A stretch of DNA of 64,000 bases from Alteribacillus sp041949975 (GTDB lineage: Bacteria > Bacillota > Bacilli > Bacillales > Marinococcaceae), in contig NZ_JBHFQG010000001.1 in the NCBI RefSeq assembly GCF_041949975.1, positions 255,549-319,548 of the forward strand, read 5' to 3'. The position numbers and the translations under genes were made by a program. Shown piece after piece: positions 43,922-53,110 of the stretch (positions within the stretch are counted from its first letter, which is position 1; the number at the start of each line of letters is the position of its first letter). Below the pieces are notes generated by a model. It had not been told where the DNA came from and did not search any database. It was given only the letters and a program-made list of their open reading frames with translations.

Positions 43922-45435
43922 TCCGTTGTTCTACATATATGGCGCACTTGTTCAAACTCATCCATTATCTCCTGCGATGGTCCTTTACTGAACAAGCTGA
44001 TAAGGATAATGGATAGGGAAGCAAGCGCGAAGCCTGGAACAATTTCATACAGCTCTGAACCTGTGTAGCCCCAGAGAAGGACGGTTGAGCCACCGATGAT
44101 AATCGAAACAAGGACTGCCGGCATAGTCGTTCTTTTCCAAAACAGCGAGAACAAAATAGCCGGCCCAAAAGCTGCGCCAAATCCTGCCCAGGCGTAAGAT
44201 ACAAGGTCAAGCACAGTATTGCTCTCATTAAAGGCAAGGATAAACGCAATCAGCAAAATGATGAATACAGCGGTTCGGCTCGCCCAAACCAGTTCTTTTT
44301 GCGAAGCCTGTTTTCGAATAAACACGCGGTAAAAGTCTTCAATTAACGCACTTGAAGATACGAGCAGCTGGGAGTCAATCGTACTCATAATCGCAGATAA
44401 CACCGCAGCAAGCAGAATACCAGCTACCCAGGGATTAAATACCACTTGCACCATCTGGATAAATACTTGTTCCGGGTCATTTAATGGATTATCCGGCCCA
44501 AAATAAGCAATCCCAACGGTACCAACCATAAGCGCACCATACAGCGGCAGGACAAGACCGCAGATAATTGCGATTAAACGAGCTTTAGGGATATGAGCAA
44601 CACTTTTAATCGCCATAAAACGAGTGAGGATATGAGGCTGGCCGAAATAGCCTAGTCCCCAGGCCAGTGCGGAAATAACAGCGACAATCGTAACGGTGCC
44701 TGAAGTTTCCCAAAAGACATCGTTGGCAAAATCATACTTTACCGCTTCCCCAACACTTAGTAGGGAAGGATTCACCTGGGCAAGAGCAGACAGAACCTCG
44801 CCAAAACCACCCAGCTGCTGAATCGCAATAATCGGTGTCACGAGAAGGGCTAAAAACATAAGAAAACCTTGAATAAAGTCCGTCCAGCTGACTGCGATAA
44901 ATCCACCGAGAAAGGTATAACCGAAAATGATAAGAGCACCGATGGTAAGAGCGAGCGTGTAATCAAACCCAAAGGTCGTTTCGAATAATTTCCCGCCGGC
45001 AACGAGTCCGGATGCTGTATAAAACATAAAGAAAATGACAATAAACAAAGCGGAAACGATACGAAGGAGGTGTGATTTGTCACGAAACCTGTTTTCGAAA
45101 AACTCAGAGATGGTAATAGAATCATTGGCAAAATACGTATAATTGCGAAGTCGTTTTGCGACATAGTGCCAGTTAATTGCAGCCCCAACAGCAAGACCAA
45201 TTGCAATAAATAAACTCCATTCACTCATACTAGAAGCATAAGCGACACCCGGCAGACCCAGGAGCAGCCATCCGCTGAAGTCACTAGCTTGTGCAGAAAA
45301 AGCTGTGACCCAGCTGTTTAATTTTCTTCCGCCGAGGATATAATCTGACATAGAGTTTGTCATGCGGTAAGTGATAATACCAATGACAATTAGAAGTACT
45401 AAATAAAAACCGAATGTAATATAGACCGGATTCAC
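43918..45435 (-). CDS. Sodium:solute symporter (PutP/OpuE-like)
   Basis: A 505-residue membrane transporter of the SSS family with about 13 segments. The N-terminal block WVTAFSAQASDFSGWLLLG matches proline/sodium symporters. It uses the sodium gradient to import an amino acid or compatible solute. The GTG at 45435 has AAAGGAGGG eleven bases upstream, and this ribosome site lies inside the preceding 36-residue gene. A downstream racemase suggests an amino-acid substrate. Confidence 0.9.
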   Translation of the reverse strand: MNPVYITFGFYLVLLIVIGIITYRMTNSMSDYILGGRKLNSWVTAFSAQASDFSGWLLLGLPGVAYASSMSEWSLFIAIGLAVGAAINWHYVAKRLRNYTYFANDSITISEFFENRFRDKSHLLRIVSALFIVIFFMFYTASGLVAGGKLFETTFGFDYTLALTIGALIIFGYTFLGGFIAVSWTDFIQGFLMFLALLVTPIIAIQQLGGFGEVLSALAQVNPSLLSVGEAVKYDFANDVFWETSGTVTIVAVISALAWGLGYFGQPHILTRFMAIKSVAHIPKARLIAIICGLVLPLYGALMVGTVGIAYFGPDNPLNDPEQVFIQMVQVVFNPWVAGILLAAVLSAIMSTIDSQLLVSSSALIEDFYRVFIRKQASQKELVWASRTAVFIILLIAFILAFNESNTVLDLVSYAWAGFGAAFGPAILFSLFWKRTTMPAVLVSIIIGGSTVLLWGYTGSELYEIVPGFALASLSIILISLFSKGPSQEIMDEFEQVRHICRTTE

Positions 45436-45542
45436 GTTTGGTTCCCTCCTTTTTCTTTAATGTAAGAAACAATAGCCCATACAATCAGAAATGGCATGGG
45501 GAAAAAGAGCCAAAACCAAGTCCAAAATGTAAATGTTTCCAT
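45432..45542 (-). CDS. Small membrane protein, symporter accessory type
   Basis: A 36-residue frame beginning METFTFWTWFWLFF, with one aromatic-rich membrane segment (about 5-27) and a short basic tail YIKEKGG. The ATG at 45542 has AAAGGAGG ten bases upstream. Its stop overlaps the symporter GTG by four bases (GTGA), a sign of translational coupling. Short partner proteins of this kind are known next to SSS-family symporters. It may aid assembly or stability; that is inference. Confidence 0.75.
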   Translation of the reverse strand: METFTFWTWFWLFFPMPFLIVWAIVSYIKEKGGNQT

Positions 45543-45599
45543 TTTTAATATTCCTCCTTTTTTGGGTTATTGGCAGAGCCCCTCACTCTAATTGTATTC

Positions 45600-45628
45600 A
45601 TGGTAATGAAATGAATTCTTGAAGTCAA
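45600..45628 (-). promoter_or_regulatory. Candidate promoter of the symporter operon
   Basis: On the minus strand TTGACT (45628-45623) and TACCAT (45605-45600) are spaced by 17 bases, about 60 bases before the small membrane protein. It is divergent from the arginase-family gene. Confidence 0.4.
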
Positions 45629-45745
45629 ATACATATAAAACACTGGCAGCATGCTGAAATTGACGCAAGTCGGTTATTGCGGTAAAATTTTCTTGCATAA
45701 ACATATATCAGCATAAGATTTCCTGGATGGAAAGGAGAGAGAAGG

Positions 45746-46699
45746 ATGGCTGAAGAATTTGTTTATGGAAATACACCATGTTTTTTAAATGGTAAAAAGA
45801 TACATGATAAGAAGGAACTGAATGAAGTAGATGCGGTAGTATACGGTGTGCCGTGGGAAGGCGGCGTCACGTGGGGGAATTATACGAGCTGTGAAATGGG
45901 GCCGAAATCGATGCGCCTTGCTTCCGGACGTTATTCCGGGTTTTTGCCGGAACTGGATGCGATTGATGTGTTCGAGCATGTGAAGCTCGGTGACTTAGGC
46001 GACATAATGATTAATTGGAACAGCCCCGAAGAAACAATGGACCACATCACCTCATTTACACGGAAAAATATTTGGAGCAGCCCCTCTGTATTCCCAATAG
46101 GATTAGGCGGCGACCATACTATTACATACCCTATTATAAAAGGACTGGTGGAAGAGCAGGGCAAGAAAGTCGGTATCATTCATCTTGACGCACATTACGA
46201 TAATGCGAAAACATTTGGAAATGACAAATATGCAAGAAACACACCATTTGCCCGTTTATATGAGCTGGATGGCGTACGTAACGAAAGCTTAATCCACACC
46301 GGTATTCACGGTCCGCGAAACAAGCCGGAAAGCGGCAGGTTTGCAAAGGAAGCAGGTGCTGTGACTATTACAGTAAGAGACATTCGTGAGTGCAAAGATA
46401 TTTATAAAATGGCGGATGAAATTTATAAAAAAGCAAGCCAGGATGTGGATGTTGTTTATCTATCGATCTGCAGCGACATTTTAGACTTTGCTTTTAATCC
46501 AGGCGGCCCGCCTGATGCGAATGGACTCACTTCTTATGAGCTGCTGACACTTGTCCATGAATTCGGCAAAAAAGGAATCGTCGGCATGGACTTTGTGGAA
46601 GTGTATCCGGAAACAGATCTGAACCAATTTTCCGCTCATTTAGCTTCAACAATCGTATTATATGCACTTGCTGGTGTGGTGAAAAATCAACAGGGGTAA
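45746..46699 (+). CDS. Arginase/agmatinase-family protein with altered metal site
   Basis: A 317-residue ureohydrolase-fold protein. Metal ligands are seen in GGDH (His124), DAHYD (Asp148, His150, Asp152) and Asp244. The third motif, normally SxDxDxxDP, reads SICSDILDF: Cys242 replaces the first bridging aspartate and Phe replaces proline. The acidic VEVYPETD near 285 is kept. Activity on a guanidino compound, a different metal, or loss of catalysis are all possible. ATG 45746 follows AAAGGAGAG. It is divergent from the symporter operon, which might import its substrate. Confidence 0.8.
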   Translation: MAEEFVYGNTPCFLNGKKIHDKKELNEVDAVVYGVPWEGGVTWGNYTSCEMGPKSMRLASGRYSGFLPELDAIDVFEHVKLGDLGDIMINWNSPEETMDHITSFTRKNIWSSPSVFPIGLGGDHTITYPIIKGLVEEQGKKVGIIHLDAHYDNAKTFGNDKYARNTPFARLYELDGVRNESLIHTGIHGPRNKPESGRFAKEAGAVTITVRDIRECKDIYKMADEIYKKASQDVDVVYLSICSDILDFAFNPGGPPDANGLTSYELLTLVHEFGKKGIVGMDFVEVYPETDLNQFSAHLASTIVLYALAGVVKNQQG

Positions 46700-46784
46700 G
46701 GTTTTCTTTCGGACGATTTGGTGAAAAACCGGGTCGTTTGTTTATGAGGCGGTAAATTCCTGAAGAGTTTAAACGAAAAAAATG

Positions 46785-46962
46785 GCGGCCAAGCAATGGC
46801 AATGGGCTAAGCACCCAATCGGCATGAGACCTAGTGATAATAGTCACCAAGGAAGGGGTTAAGGGCCCGGGCGGAAAGAGAATCGAAGAAGAGCAGTCAC
46901 TAAGTAAGCGGATGGCTGACCACCCATTCGCAAGAGTAAGTCCCCCGGACGGTCACTAAGCC
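46785..46962 (+). repeat. Intergenic repeat array, 53-57 bp spacing
   Basis: GGCCAAGCAATGG (46785), AGTCACCAAGGAAGG (46842), AGTCACTAAGTAAGC (46895) and GGTCACTAAGCCTAC (46951) recur at 53-57-base spacing. They fit the same family as units at 21.8, 37.1 and 61.0 kb. I see no gene in 46700-47039. Confidence 0.55.
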
Positions 46963-47007
46963 TACGTCAATCACTTTATCATGCTTTTCCATAATTGGAG
47001 TAAACAA

Positions 47008-47036
47008 AAGAAGGGCTAGAACACCCTTCTTCTTTT
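47008..47036. terminator. Bidirectional terminator
   Basis: AAGAAGGG/CCCTTCTT perfect 8-bp stem with T-rich flanks on both strands, ending the nucleotidase transcript and anything arriving from the left. Confidence 0.8.
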
Positions 47037-47039
47037 CTA

Positions 47040-48935
47040 TCATTCATCTTCAGCTGTAATACGGCCTTCTACTTCCGGAATCGGTTTGCCGTTCGCAATA
47101 TAATCACTGATAACATCACTTAGAGCTTCACCAGATTCAAAGACGATTTCTCCTTCTTCAAAGCTTTCATAACCGTCGCCTCCTGCAGCCATAAAGTCAT
47201 TGATCGCGATCACGTACGTTTCTTCTTCATCCAAGGGTTCTCCATTTATAGTAATTTCTTGAATTCTTTCTTCCGGCTCCTGTGCAGGATCAAATGTAAA
47301 CTGAGCGCCTGAAATGTGCGGGAACCCTCCATTTTGTGCAGGATACAGCCGGATACCGTGTTCTAAGCTATCCAAGATTTGCTCCCCGGTTAATTCAATG
47401 GCAACGACCGTATTGGGGAAAGGAAAAGCAGTGAGCACATCTTCAAGTGTTACGTCTCCGGCTTCTATATCATCGCGGATTCCGCCGCCATTTGTGATGG
47501 CCATATCAACATCTGCCATCTCTCTCATCGCATCGGTTACGAGGTTGCCAAGATTGGTTTCCTGCGTTCGTACTAACTCCCTGGCTCCATCAAGCTTGGT
47601 ATCAATAGTGCCGATCACTTCACTTAACTGCTCTTCTACTTCCTTTTCATAGTTTGATATCATTTGCTCCACCTCATGATCTGGTTCTAATCCCTCATGA
47701 TCACGGATGAGGTGGCCGTTCACCGTTAAAAGCTCATCCTTATGAAAAACCATAGTAGTGACGCCGGCTGCTTTGCTGTGTTCATAAGCTTGAGAAATAA
47801 AAGTGTCTCCATGTTTTTCAGGTGACTCTATTGTAGTATGACTGTGTCCGCCTAAAATTAAGTCAACGCCTTCGACTGTTTCTGCAATGTCCTGGTCGAC
47901 AGAGTAACCCTTATGGGTCAGAAGGACGACGTGATCGGACTCCTGCTTCACTTCTTCAACGAGCTGCTGAGCAGCCTCGACCTCGTCTTGAAACGTCAAT
48001 CCATCTACATTATCAGGATGCGTGCTTACAGGTGTATCAGCCGCTGTTAACCCAATTAACGCAATTGTTTTATCCAGAGCCTCTACATAATGGGTGGAGG
48101 TTAAAAACTCCTCACCCGATTCTGTGTAAACAACATTCCCGCTTAATACTGGAAAGTCAGTCATATTATCTAATTCCAGCAATCGTTCATATCCGTAATT
48201 AAAGTCGTGGTTCCCGGCTGTTAACGCATCATATCCGACTTCATTCATGACTTCAGCCGCAGCTTCCCCTTCATTAAAATTGACTACATTCGTGCCGTGA
48301 AAAGCATCTCCTAAATCGACAACAAGACTATGTTCACTGTACGATTCCACATTATCTGCGATCGTGGCAATTTTAGCTGCGCCCATTTCTCCGTTTTCTT
48401 CATCGGAAGCAAGACGTCCATGTACATCATTGGTATGTACAAAAGATAGTCTTTCAAAATTGTTATCGTATCGACCAAACAGCTCTTCCATTTGACTTTC
48501 ATTTACAGGATGATGAGGACGAAGCGGGTCGGCTTCATAACGCTGAATGAGACCAAGTTGAGCGGCTTTGCCGCGATAGCTTCCGTTTTTCACCGTACTA
48601 TCATATGTTTCATCAGCTTCCTCTAGCTGAAGAGCGCGAAGCATAAGCATTAAGGCGTCATTCCCAGTAACTTCTTCATCCGTTCCGAAATTTTCTTCCG
48701 TCCAGCCGTTTGTAATCCCAAGTGCCTCGGCGGCTTCTGCATAAGGAGCAAAATCTTCATTCACATCGTTAAAATCGGTGTCTTCTGTTTCCCAGCTTTC
48801 TACAGGGACCTCCATCGTTTCAAGCAGCCCTGTGATAAATTCCTCTCGAGTGACTTCCTCCTCTGCAGAAGCTTGACTAAATGTTAAAATAGACAGCATA
48901 GCAGTACCAAACGATATGGCTCCTTTTTTCAACAT
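47040..48935 (-). CDS. Secreted 5'-nucleotidase/phosphoesterase with SLH-like domain
   Basis: A 631-residue exported protein. A signal peptide (ISFGTAMLSILTFSQASA) is followed by S-layer-homology-like sequence at about 20-130 (AAEALGITNGW, then EEVTGNDALMLMLRAL), which would bind the cell wall. The metallophosphatase domain has HTNDVHG, DLGDAFHG, AGNHDFNYG and LGGHSHT; the C-terminal 5'-nucleotidase substrate domain includes NGGGIRDDI. It should release phosphate and nucleosides from extracellular nucleotides. ATG 48935 follows GGAGGG. Divergent from the sensor operon. It resembles YfkN/UshA proteins. Confidence 0.88.
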   Translation of the reverse strand: MLKKGAISFGTAMLSILTFSQASAEEEVTREEFITGLLETMEVPVESWETEDTDFNDVNEDFAPYAEAAEALGITNGWTEENFGTDEEVTGNDALMLMLRALQLEEADETYDSTVKNGSYRGKAAQLGLIQRYEADPLRPHHPVNESQMEELFGRYDNNFERLSFVHTNDVHGRLASDEENGEMGAAKIATIADNVESYSEHSLVVDLGDAFHGTNVVNFNEGEAAAEVMNEVGYDALTAGNHDFNYGYERLLELDNMTDFPVLSGNVVYTESGEEFLTSTHYVEALDKTIALIGLTAADTPVSTHPDNVDGLTFQDEVEAAQQLVEEVKQESDHVVLLTHKGYSVDQDIAETVEGVDLILGGHSHTTIESPEKHGDTFISQAYEHSKAAGVTTMVFHKDELLTVNGHLIRDHEGLEPDHEVEQMISNYEKEVEEQLSEVIGTIDTKLDGARELVRTQETNLGNLVTDAMREMADVDMAITNGGGIRDDIEAGDVTLEDVLTAFPFPNTVVAIELTGEQILDSLEHGIRLYPAQNGGFPHISGAQFTFDPAQEPEERIQEITINGEPLDEEETYVIAINDFMAAGGDGYESFEEGEIVFESGEALSDVISDYIANGKPIPEVEGRITAEDE

Positions 48936-49162
48936 GTAATCCCTCCACCATATTTTCAAAAATATTCATAAAAATAGTTTAGGAAAATAGGCGTAATCAT
49001 GCATGAATATAAAAGAATGCTACTATCCTATGGAAATAAAAACACAGCTGATGTCGTAGTACTTTACATAAAAAGGAGATAAGCAGGAAATTGTCGAAAG
49101 AAAGAAATATATTTGCATCAAAAAGCAAGCTTCGTGTGGGGAAAGGAGCGTGTCAATACAAT

Positions 49163-50149
49163 ATGAAAAAAAGAGTTCTTTATACGAGCGGAGTAGTTAT
49201 CTTTGGCATATGTTTTTTATTTATGCTGTACTACGGAAAAGAAACATTTTATGTGGAAAACATAGAAACCTCTGCTGAAACGCATGATTTCCACTTTGCT
49301 CTGATCATAGAAGAGGCCGGCAATCCTTACTGGCAGATGATAGAGCGAAGCGCCGAAGAAACTGCATCTAAACATAATATTTACTTAGAAACCATTGGGC
49401 CTCGAAAGTCTGATACGGATGAAGTATTAAAAATGATCGACCGTATGATTGCTGCAAAAGTAGATGGTATCATTACCCAGGGGCTGCCTGGTCCGCGTTT
49501 TCTGGAGCTTATGAATAAAGCTTCTGAAAACGGTGTTCCTGTTCTAACAGTAGACAGTGATGTTTCGGAAAGTGAACGTAAGGCCTATATTGGAACCGAT
49601 AATTACGAGGCAGGACGTCTGGCCGGAGAGGAACTGATTCAGTCAACGGAAGGCAAACAATTTGTGGGTATTATTACAGGAAATCTGGAGTCATTAAATC
49701 AGCAGGAGCGAATCAAAGGGTTTGAAGACGCCTTAAAAAAAACAGACCGGATTGGCATTGTTGATATTCAGGAGTCGAACATTACAGAAGCCGGGGCGGC
49801 ACAGGCTGCTTATTCCATGATGAAACAGCATTCAGAAATAAACGCGTTATTTGGTACGAGTGCATTAGATGGTATTGGGATGGCCGAAGGAGTCGAAGAA
49901 ATTACGGTATGGGAGAGGCCGTACATGATTACGTTTGATATTCTTCCTGAAACCTTGGAGCTGCTTGAAGAAGGAAGCATTGATGCAACTGTGGTGCAGT
50001 ATCCGGAAGAAATGGGAGAAAAAGCGATTCATATCATGCTTGAACTTCAAGAAAAAGATTATGTAGAACCATTACAATATACCAAAACCAATGTGATTCA
50101 CCGGGCAGACTGGGAGACGCTGGAACCTGATGAGGAGGATGCCTCATGA
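49163..50149 (+). CDS. Membrane-anchored sugar-binding sensor protein
   Basis: A periplasmic-binding-protein type 1 domain (Peripla_BP_4) tethered by a single N-terminal membrane segment (YTSGVVIFGICFLFMLYYG). The fold shows ALIIEEAGNPYWQMIERSA, DGIITQGLPGP and IGTDNYEAGRLAGEEL, as in ribose- or xylose-binding proteins. It has no lipobox. The next genes are YesM and YesN types, so it probably presents a bound sugar to the kinase, like XylFII-LytS-YesN three-component systems. ATG 49163 gives a compact signal anchor; AAAGGAG is 15 bases away, so a TTG at 49091 remains possible. Confidence 0.8.
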   Translation: MKKRVLYTSGVVIFGICFLFMLYYGKETFYVENIETSAETHDFHFALIIEEAGNPYWQMIERSAEETASKHNIYLETIGPRKSDTDEVLKMIDRMIAAKVDGIITQGLPGPRFLELMNKASENGVPVLTVDSDVSESERKAYIGTDNYEAGRLAGEELIQSTEGKQFVGIITGNLESLNQQERIKGFEDALKKTDRIGIVDIQESNITEAGAAQAAYSMMKQHSEINALFGTSALDGIGMAEGVEEITVWERPYMITFDILPETLELLEEGSIDATVVQYPEEMGEKAIHIMLELQEKDYVEPLQYTKTNVIHRADWETLEPDEEDAS

Positions 50150-51588
50150 ATTGGTTTTCGTCTATCCGAGCTAAACTGTTATTATGTTTTTTTGTGTTTA
50201 TTGTTTTATTTAATATTTTATCCGTTTCCATATATGTCAGCTCCAGTCATTTTACTAATGAATATCATACCAGTTTTGAACGTTTCTTAATCTTCAATTC
50301 TATCTCTCAAAAAGCAAGTGAACTCGCTGAAGACACGAAGGCTTACGTCAGAGAACAAAACGATGATCATTTGGACTCCTATTACGTTAGTCTTGAAGAA
50401 TTCCGAAGAGAGCAGAACCGTCTGAAAGCAGATATGGAAAGGGAGGAAGATATACAGCTTACAAACTATTTAAATTTAATGGAATCCCTTATTAGAAACA
50501 GTGAAATAACAGTAGGTTTTGTACTGCGGGATGATATTGAACGCTACACGGAGTTTTTGCAGGAAACGCAAAGCACCGCTTCCTATATTCAGGAAAATAC
50601 ACTGTCCTTGATTGATCTTGAGCTAACAGAATATCAACAGTTATACGCTGATTTACAAGATAGAAATGAATCCTTTCGTCTTTTTACTATATTTTTGTTT
50701 ATTAATACAGTCATGCTGGCTGTTTTCTTTGCCTTCTGGTTTTCAAACGGAATCACCAAACCGCTGCAAACATTGGCGGCAGCAGCAAAAGAAGTCTCTA
50801 AAGGTAACTTTAAAGGAAAGCCGGTAGAGGTCCATTCTAATGATGAGATGAAGCTGCTCGGAGATACCTTTAATCAAATGAAAACGGACATAAACGACTA
50901 TGTAGAAAAAATGAAAGAAAAAGCAGAAATGGATCGTTTAATGAAGGAATTGGAGTTAAAACATCTTCAAAACCAGATCCATCCTCATTTTTTATTTAAC
51001 ACATTAAACACAGTCTCTAAAATGGCGTACTTGGAAGATGCCGCATCCACATCTGAATTAATAGAATCCGTGTCGGTGCTTTTACGTCACAGCCTGGGAG
51101 ATATTGATCAATCGGTATCATTAAAAGAGGAAGTAAAAGTAGTAGAAAGTTATTTTCAAATACAGCAAACACGTTTTCAAGACAGGGTTGATTTTGTAAC
51201 AGAGATCGACGAACACAGTCTTCATGTAAATGTTCCGCGCCTCACGCTGCAGCCGCTTGTAGAAAATGCGTTTATTCATGGGGTGGAAGCCTTAGAAGGA
51301 GGCGGCACGATTATGCTTAGTGTTTTTTCACAAAAAGATGTCGTAGTTGCAGAAGTCATAGATAACGGAACCGGAATGACACAGAAGCAGGTAAACAAAG
51401 TACTTGCACTTGGAACAGAAGACGAACATACAGGCCATTCTACCGGCCTTGGGATGACGAACGTCATAAGGCGGCTGCAGCTCCATTATAAGGCTGAATA
51501 TGTAGCAGAAATAGATTCAAAAGAAGGAGAAGGGACTACCGTGCGTCTGCTCTTGCCAAAAGCAGATGAAACAGAAGAAACAGCGTAA
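50146..51588 (+). CDS. Sensor histidine kinase, YesM family
   Basis: A 480-residue membrane kinase. Two membrane segments (about 10-33 and 180-200) bracket an extracellular helical region. A HAMP domain (about 200-255), the phosphoacceptor QIHPHFLFNTLN (His281 most likely) and an ATPase domain with LVENAFIHGVE, DNGTGM and STGLGMTNV follow. It overlaps the upstream binding-protein gene by four bases (ATGA), supporting a physical complex. It should phosphorylate the YesN-type regulator encoded next. Confidence 0.92.
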   Translation: MNWFSSIRAKLLLCFFVFIVLFNILSVSIYVSSSHFTNEYHTSFERFLIFNSISQKASELAEDTKAYVREQNDDHLDSYYVSLEEFRREQNRLKADMEREEDIQLTNYLNLMESLIRNSEITVGFVLRDDIERYTEFLQETQSTASYIQENTLSLIDLELTEYQQLYADLQDRNESFRLFTIFLFINTVMLAVFFAFWFSNGITKPLQTLAAAAKEVSKGNFKGKPVEVHSNDEMKLLGDTFNQMKTDINDYVEKMKEKAEMDRLMKELELKHLQNQIHPHFLFNTLNTVSKMAYLEDAASTSELIESVSVLLRHSLGDIDQSVSLKEEVKVVESYFQIQQTRFQDRVDFVTEIDEHSLHVNVPRLTLQPLVENAFIHGVEALEGGGTIMLSVFSQKDVVVAEVIDNGTGMTQKQVNKVLALGTEDEHTGHSTGLGMTNVIRRLQLHYKAEYVAEIDSKEGEGTTVRLLLPKADETEETA

Positions 51589-51604
51589 AGAAAGGAGGAT
51601 TTTT

Positions 51605-53008
51605 ATGAAAGTGCTGATTGCCGAAGATGAAATTCTTGAACGAAAAGCCATGTGCAAATTTATAGAGGACCATTTTAAGGATATAACGATTGCAGGTGAA
51701 GCGGTGAACGGAAGAATGGCTATAGAACTAGCAAATGAAACGAGTCCGGATATTATTTTAATGGATATTAAAATGCCTGGGATTAACGGAATTGAAGCGA
51801 TAGAAAAAATAAAACAGCAGCACCCTTATATTCAATTTATTCTCGTATCGGCATACGACTCATTTGAATATGCAAAACAGGCGATGAAACTAGGAGTGAA
51901 AGAGTATATATTAAAGCCGGGTAAAAAAGAAGAAACCATTGAAGCTATTCAGCGAGTGCGGAAGGAAGCAGATCATCTGCAAAAGGAAATGGATCAATTA
52001 TCTCATCATTCGGAGCTTGCAAAGCAGCTGTTACTATCTAAAGTCATGAACGAAGAAGCAGATGACGAGGTCATGCGTCTGAAAAAAGAGTTGTTTCCTG
52101 ACATGGCTTCTGCTTTTTTTCTCGTTATTTCCCATGAAAACCATCAAGCCTTTACTTTAAAAAGCGAACATGTTCAGCAGTGGACAACTGATACTGTCAT
52201 TGGTGATCATGAAACAGGGCGTCAGATTATACTTCTCTGTATTGGTGAGAAACAGCAAAATCTCCAGGAAGTAAGGCGGCTGAAAAAAAGAATACAGCGC
52301 GAATGCGGAGGCCGGTTGGTGATAGGAAGCGGCCATCCTGTTCAAAAAATAGAGAATTTATTCAAATGTTACTATGAGGCATTAATGGATAAACAATCCT
52401 TGAAAACGAAGAACCGGGAAACGGATGATAAGAGACTGCTAGAAGTAATAACCGCAGCTGTATTAAGCGGAGACGAACAAGACGCTTTATCTCATATGAT
52501 GCTTCTGTTAGAACAGCGAAATGCCAAGACGCAGTGTGAGGAGCTGTATTATGTATTCAAACAAACGTTTCACTTAAACAATGTGGCTATGCCGGTATTG
52601 CAGCTTAACGAGCTGCAAACAGATCAGGACTGGTATGCCTTTATTCGACAGGCATTCTTAAATGCAAGGTACCACTATCAATCACTGGATAAAATAGAAA
52701 GAGCAAAAAAATATATTGATGAACATGTGAACGAGGCTATTTCCCTTGAAGAAATCGCAGAATATACAGACCTCAGCCCTGCCTATTTTTCTAATTTATT
52801 TAAAGAAACACTAGGAGAAAATTTTATTGACTATGTAACAAAACGCAGAATAGAAAAGGCAACCGCAATGATGAAAGAACAGGCGTACACCTTGAAGGAA
52901 ATTAGTTTTACGGTTGGGTATAAAGACCCTAACTATTTCAGCAGGGTGTTTAAAAAGTACTATGGCTTATCACCGAAACAGTATCAAAAACAAACCTTAA
53001 AAAAGTGA
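51605..53008 (+). CDS. Response regulator, YesN family (REC + AraC HTH)
   Basis: A 467-residue regulator. The N-terminal receiver domain has the phosphoacceptor Asp54 in ILMDIKMPG and Lys in ILKPGKKEE. A long middle region follows, and the C-terminal AraC/XylS DNA-binding domain (about 365-465) reads ISLEEIAEYTDLSPAYFSNL then FTVGYKDPNYFSRVFKKYYG. The ATG at 51605 follows AAAGGAGG. It probably activates the ABC sugar importer beginning at 53111. Confidence 0.92.
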   Translation: MKVLIAEDEILERKAMCKFIEDHFKDITIAGEAVNGRMAIELANETSPDIILMDIKMPGINGIEAIEKIKQQHPYIQFILVSAYDSFEYAKQAMKLGVKEYILKPGKKEETIEAIQRVRKEADHLQKEMDQLSHHSELAKQLLLSKVMNEEADDEVMRLKKELFPDMASAFFLVISHENHQAFTLKSEHVQQWTTDTVIGDHETGRQIILLCIGEKQQNLQEVRRLKKRIQRECGGRLVIGSGHPVQKIENLFKCYYEALMDKQSLKTKNRETDDKRLLEVITAAVLSGDEQDALSHMMLLLEQRNAKTQCEELYYVFKQTFHLNNVAMPVLQLNELQTDQDWYAFIRQAFLNARYHYQSLDKIERAKKYIDEHVNEAISLEEIAEYTDLSPAYFSNLFKETLGENFIDYVTKRRIEKATAMMKEQAYTLKEISFTVGYKDPNYFSRVFKKYYGLSPKQYQKQTLKK

Positions 53009-53063
53009 AGAAATTCATAAAATTATACAGATTATTTTTCTTCTTGCGTAAGGTTCTCCTTTT

Positions 53064-53089
53064 TATAATAGAGTATGAAAGCGTTATCA
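53064..53089 (+). promoter_or_regulatory. -10 box with overlapping cre (CcpA) site
   Basis: TATAAT lies at 53064-53069. ATGAAAGCGTTATCA (53075-53089) matches the cre consensus WTGNAANCGNWNNCW at every position and covers the expected transcription start. No good -35 is present, as expected if the YesN regulator activates. This predicts glucose repression. Confidence 0.75.
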
Positions 53090-53110
53090 ATAAATAAAAG
53101 GGGGATACAA

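Noticed and set aside
45640..45665. Possible sigma-54 promoter (TGGCAGCATGCTG)
   Set aside because: The GG to GC spacing is wrong and no sigma-54 activator is nearby.
46700..47039. CRISPR-like array suggested by repeated GTCACTAAG
   Set aside because: Units are degenerate, spacers are not uniform, and no cas genes are present; it fits the intergenic repeat family instead.
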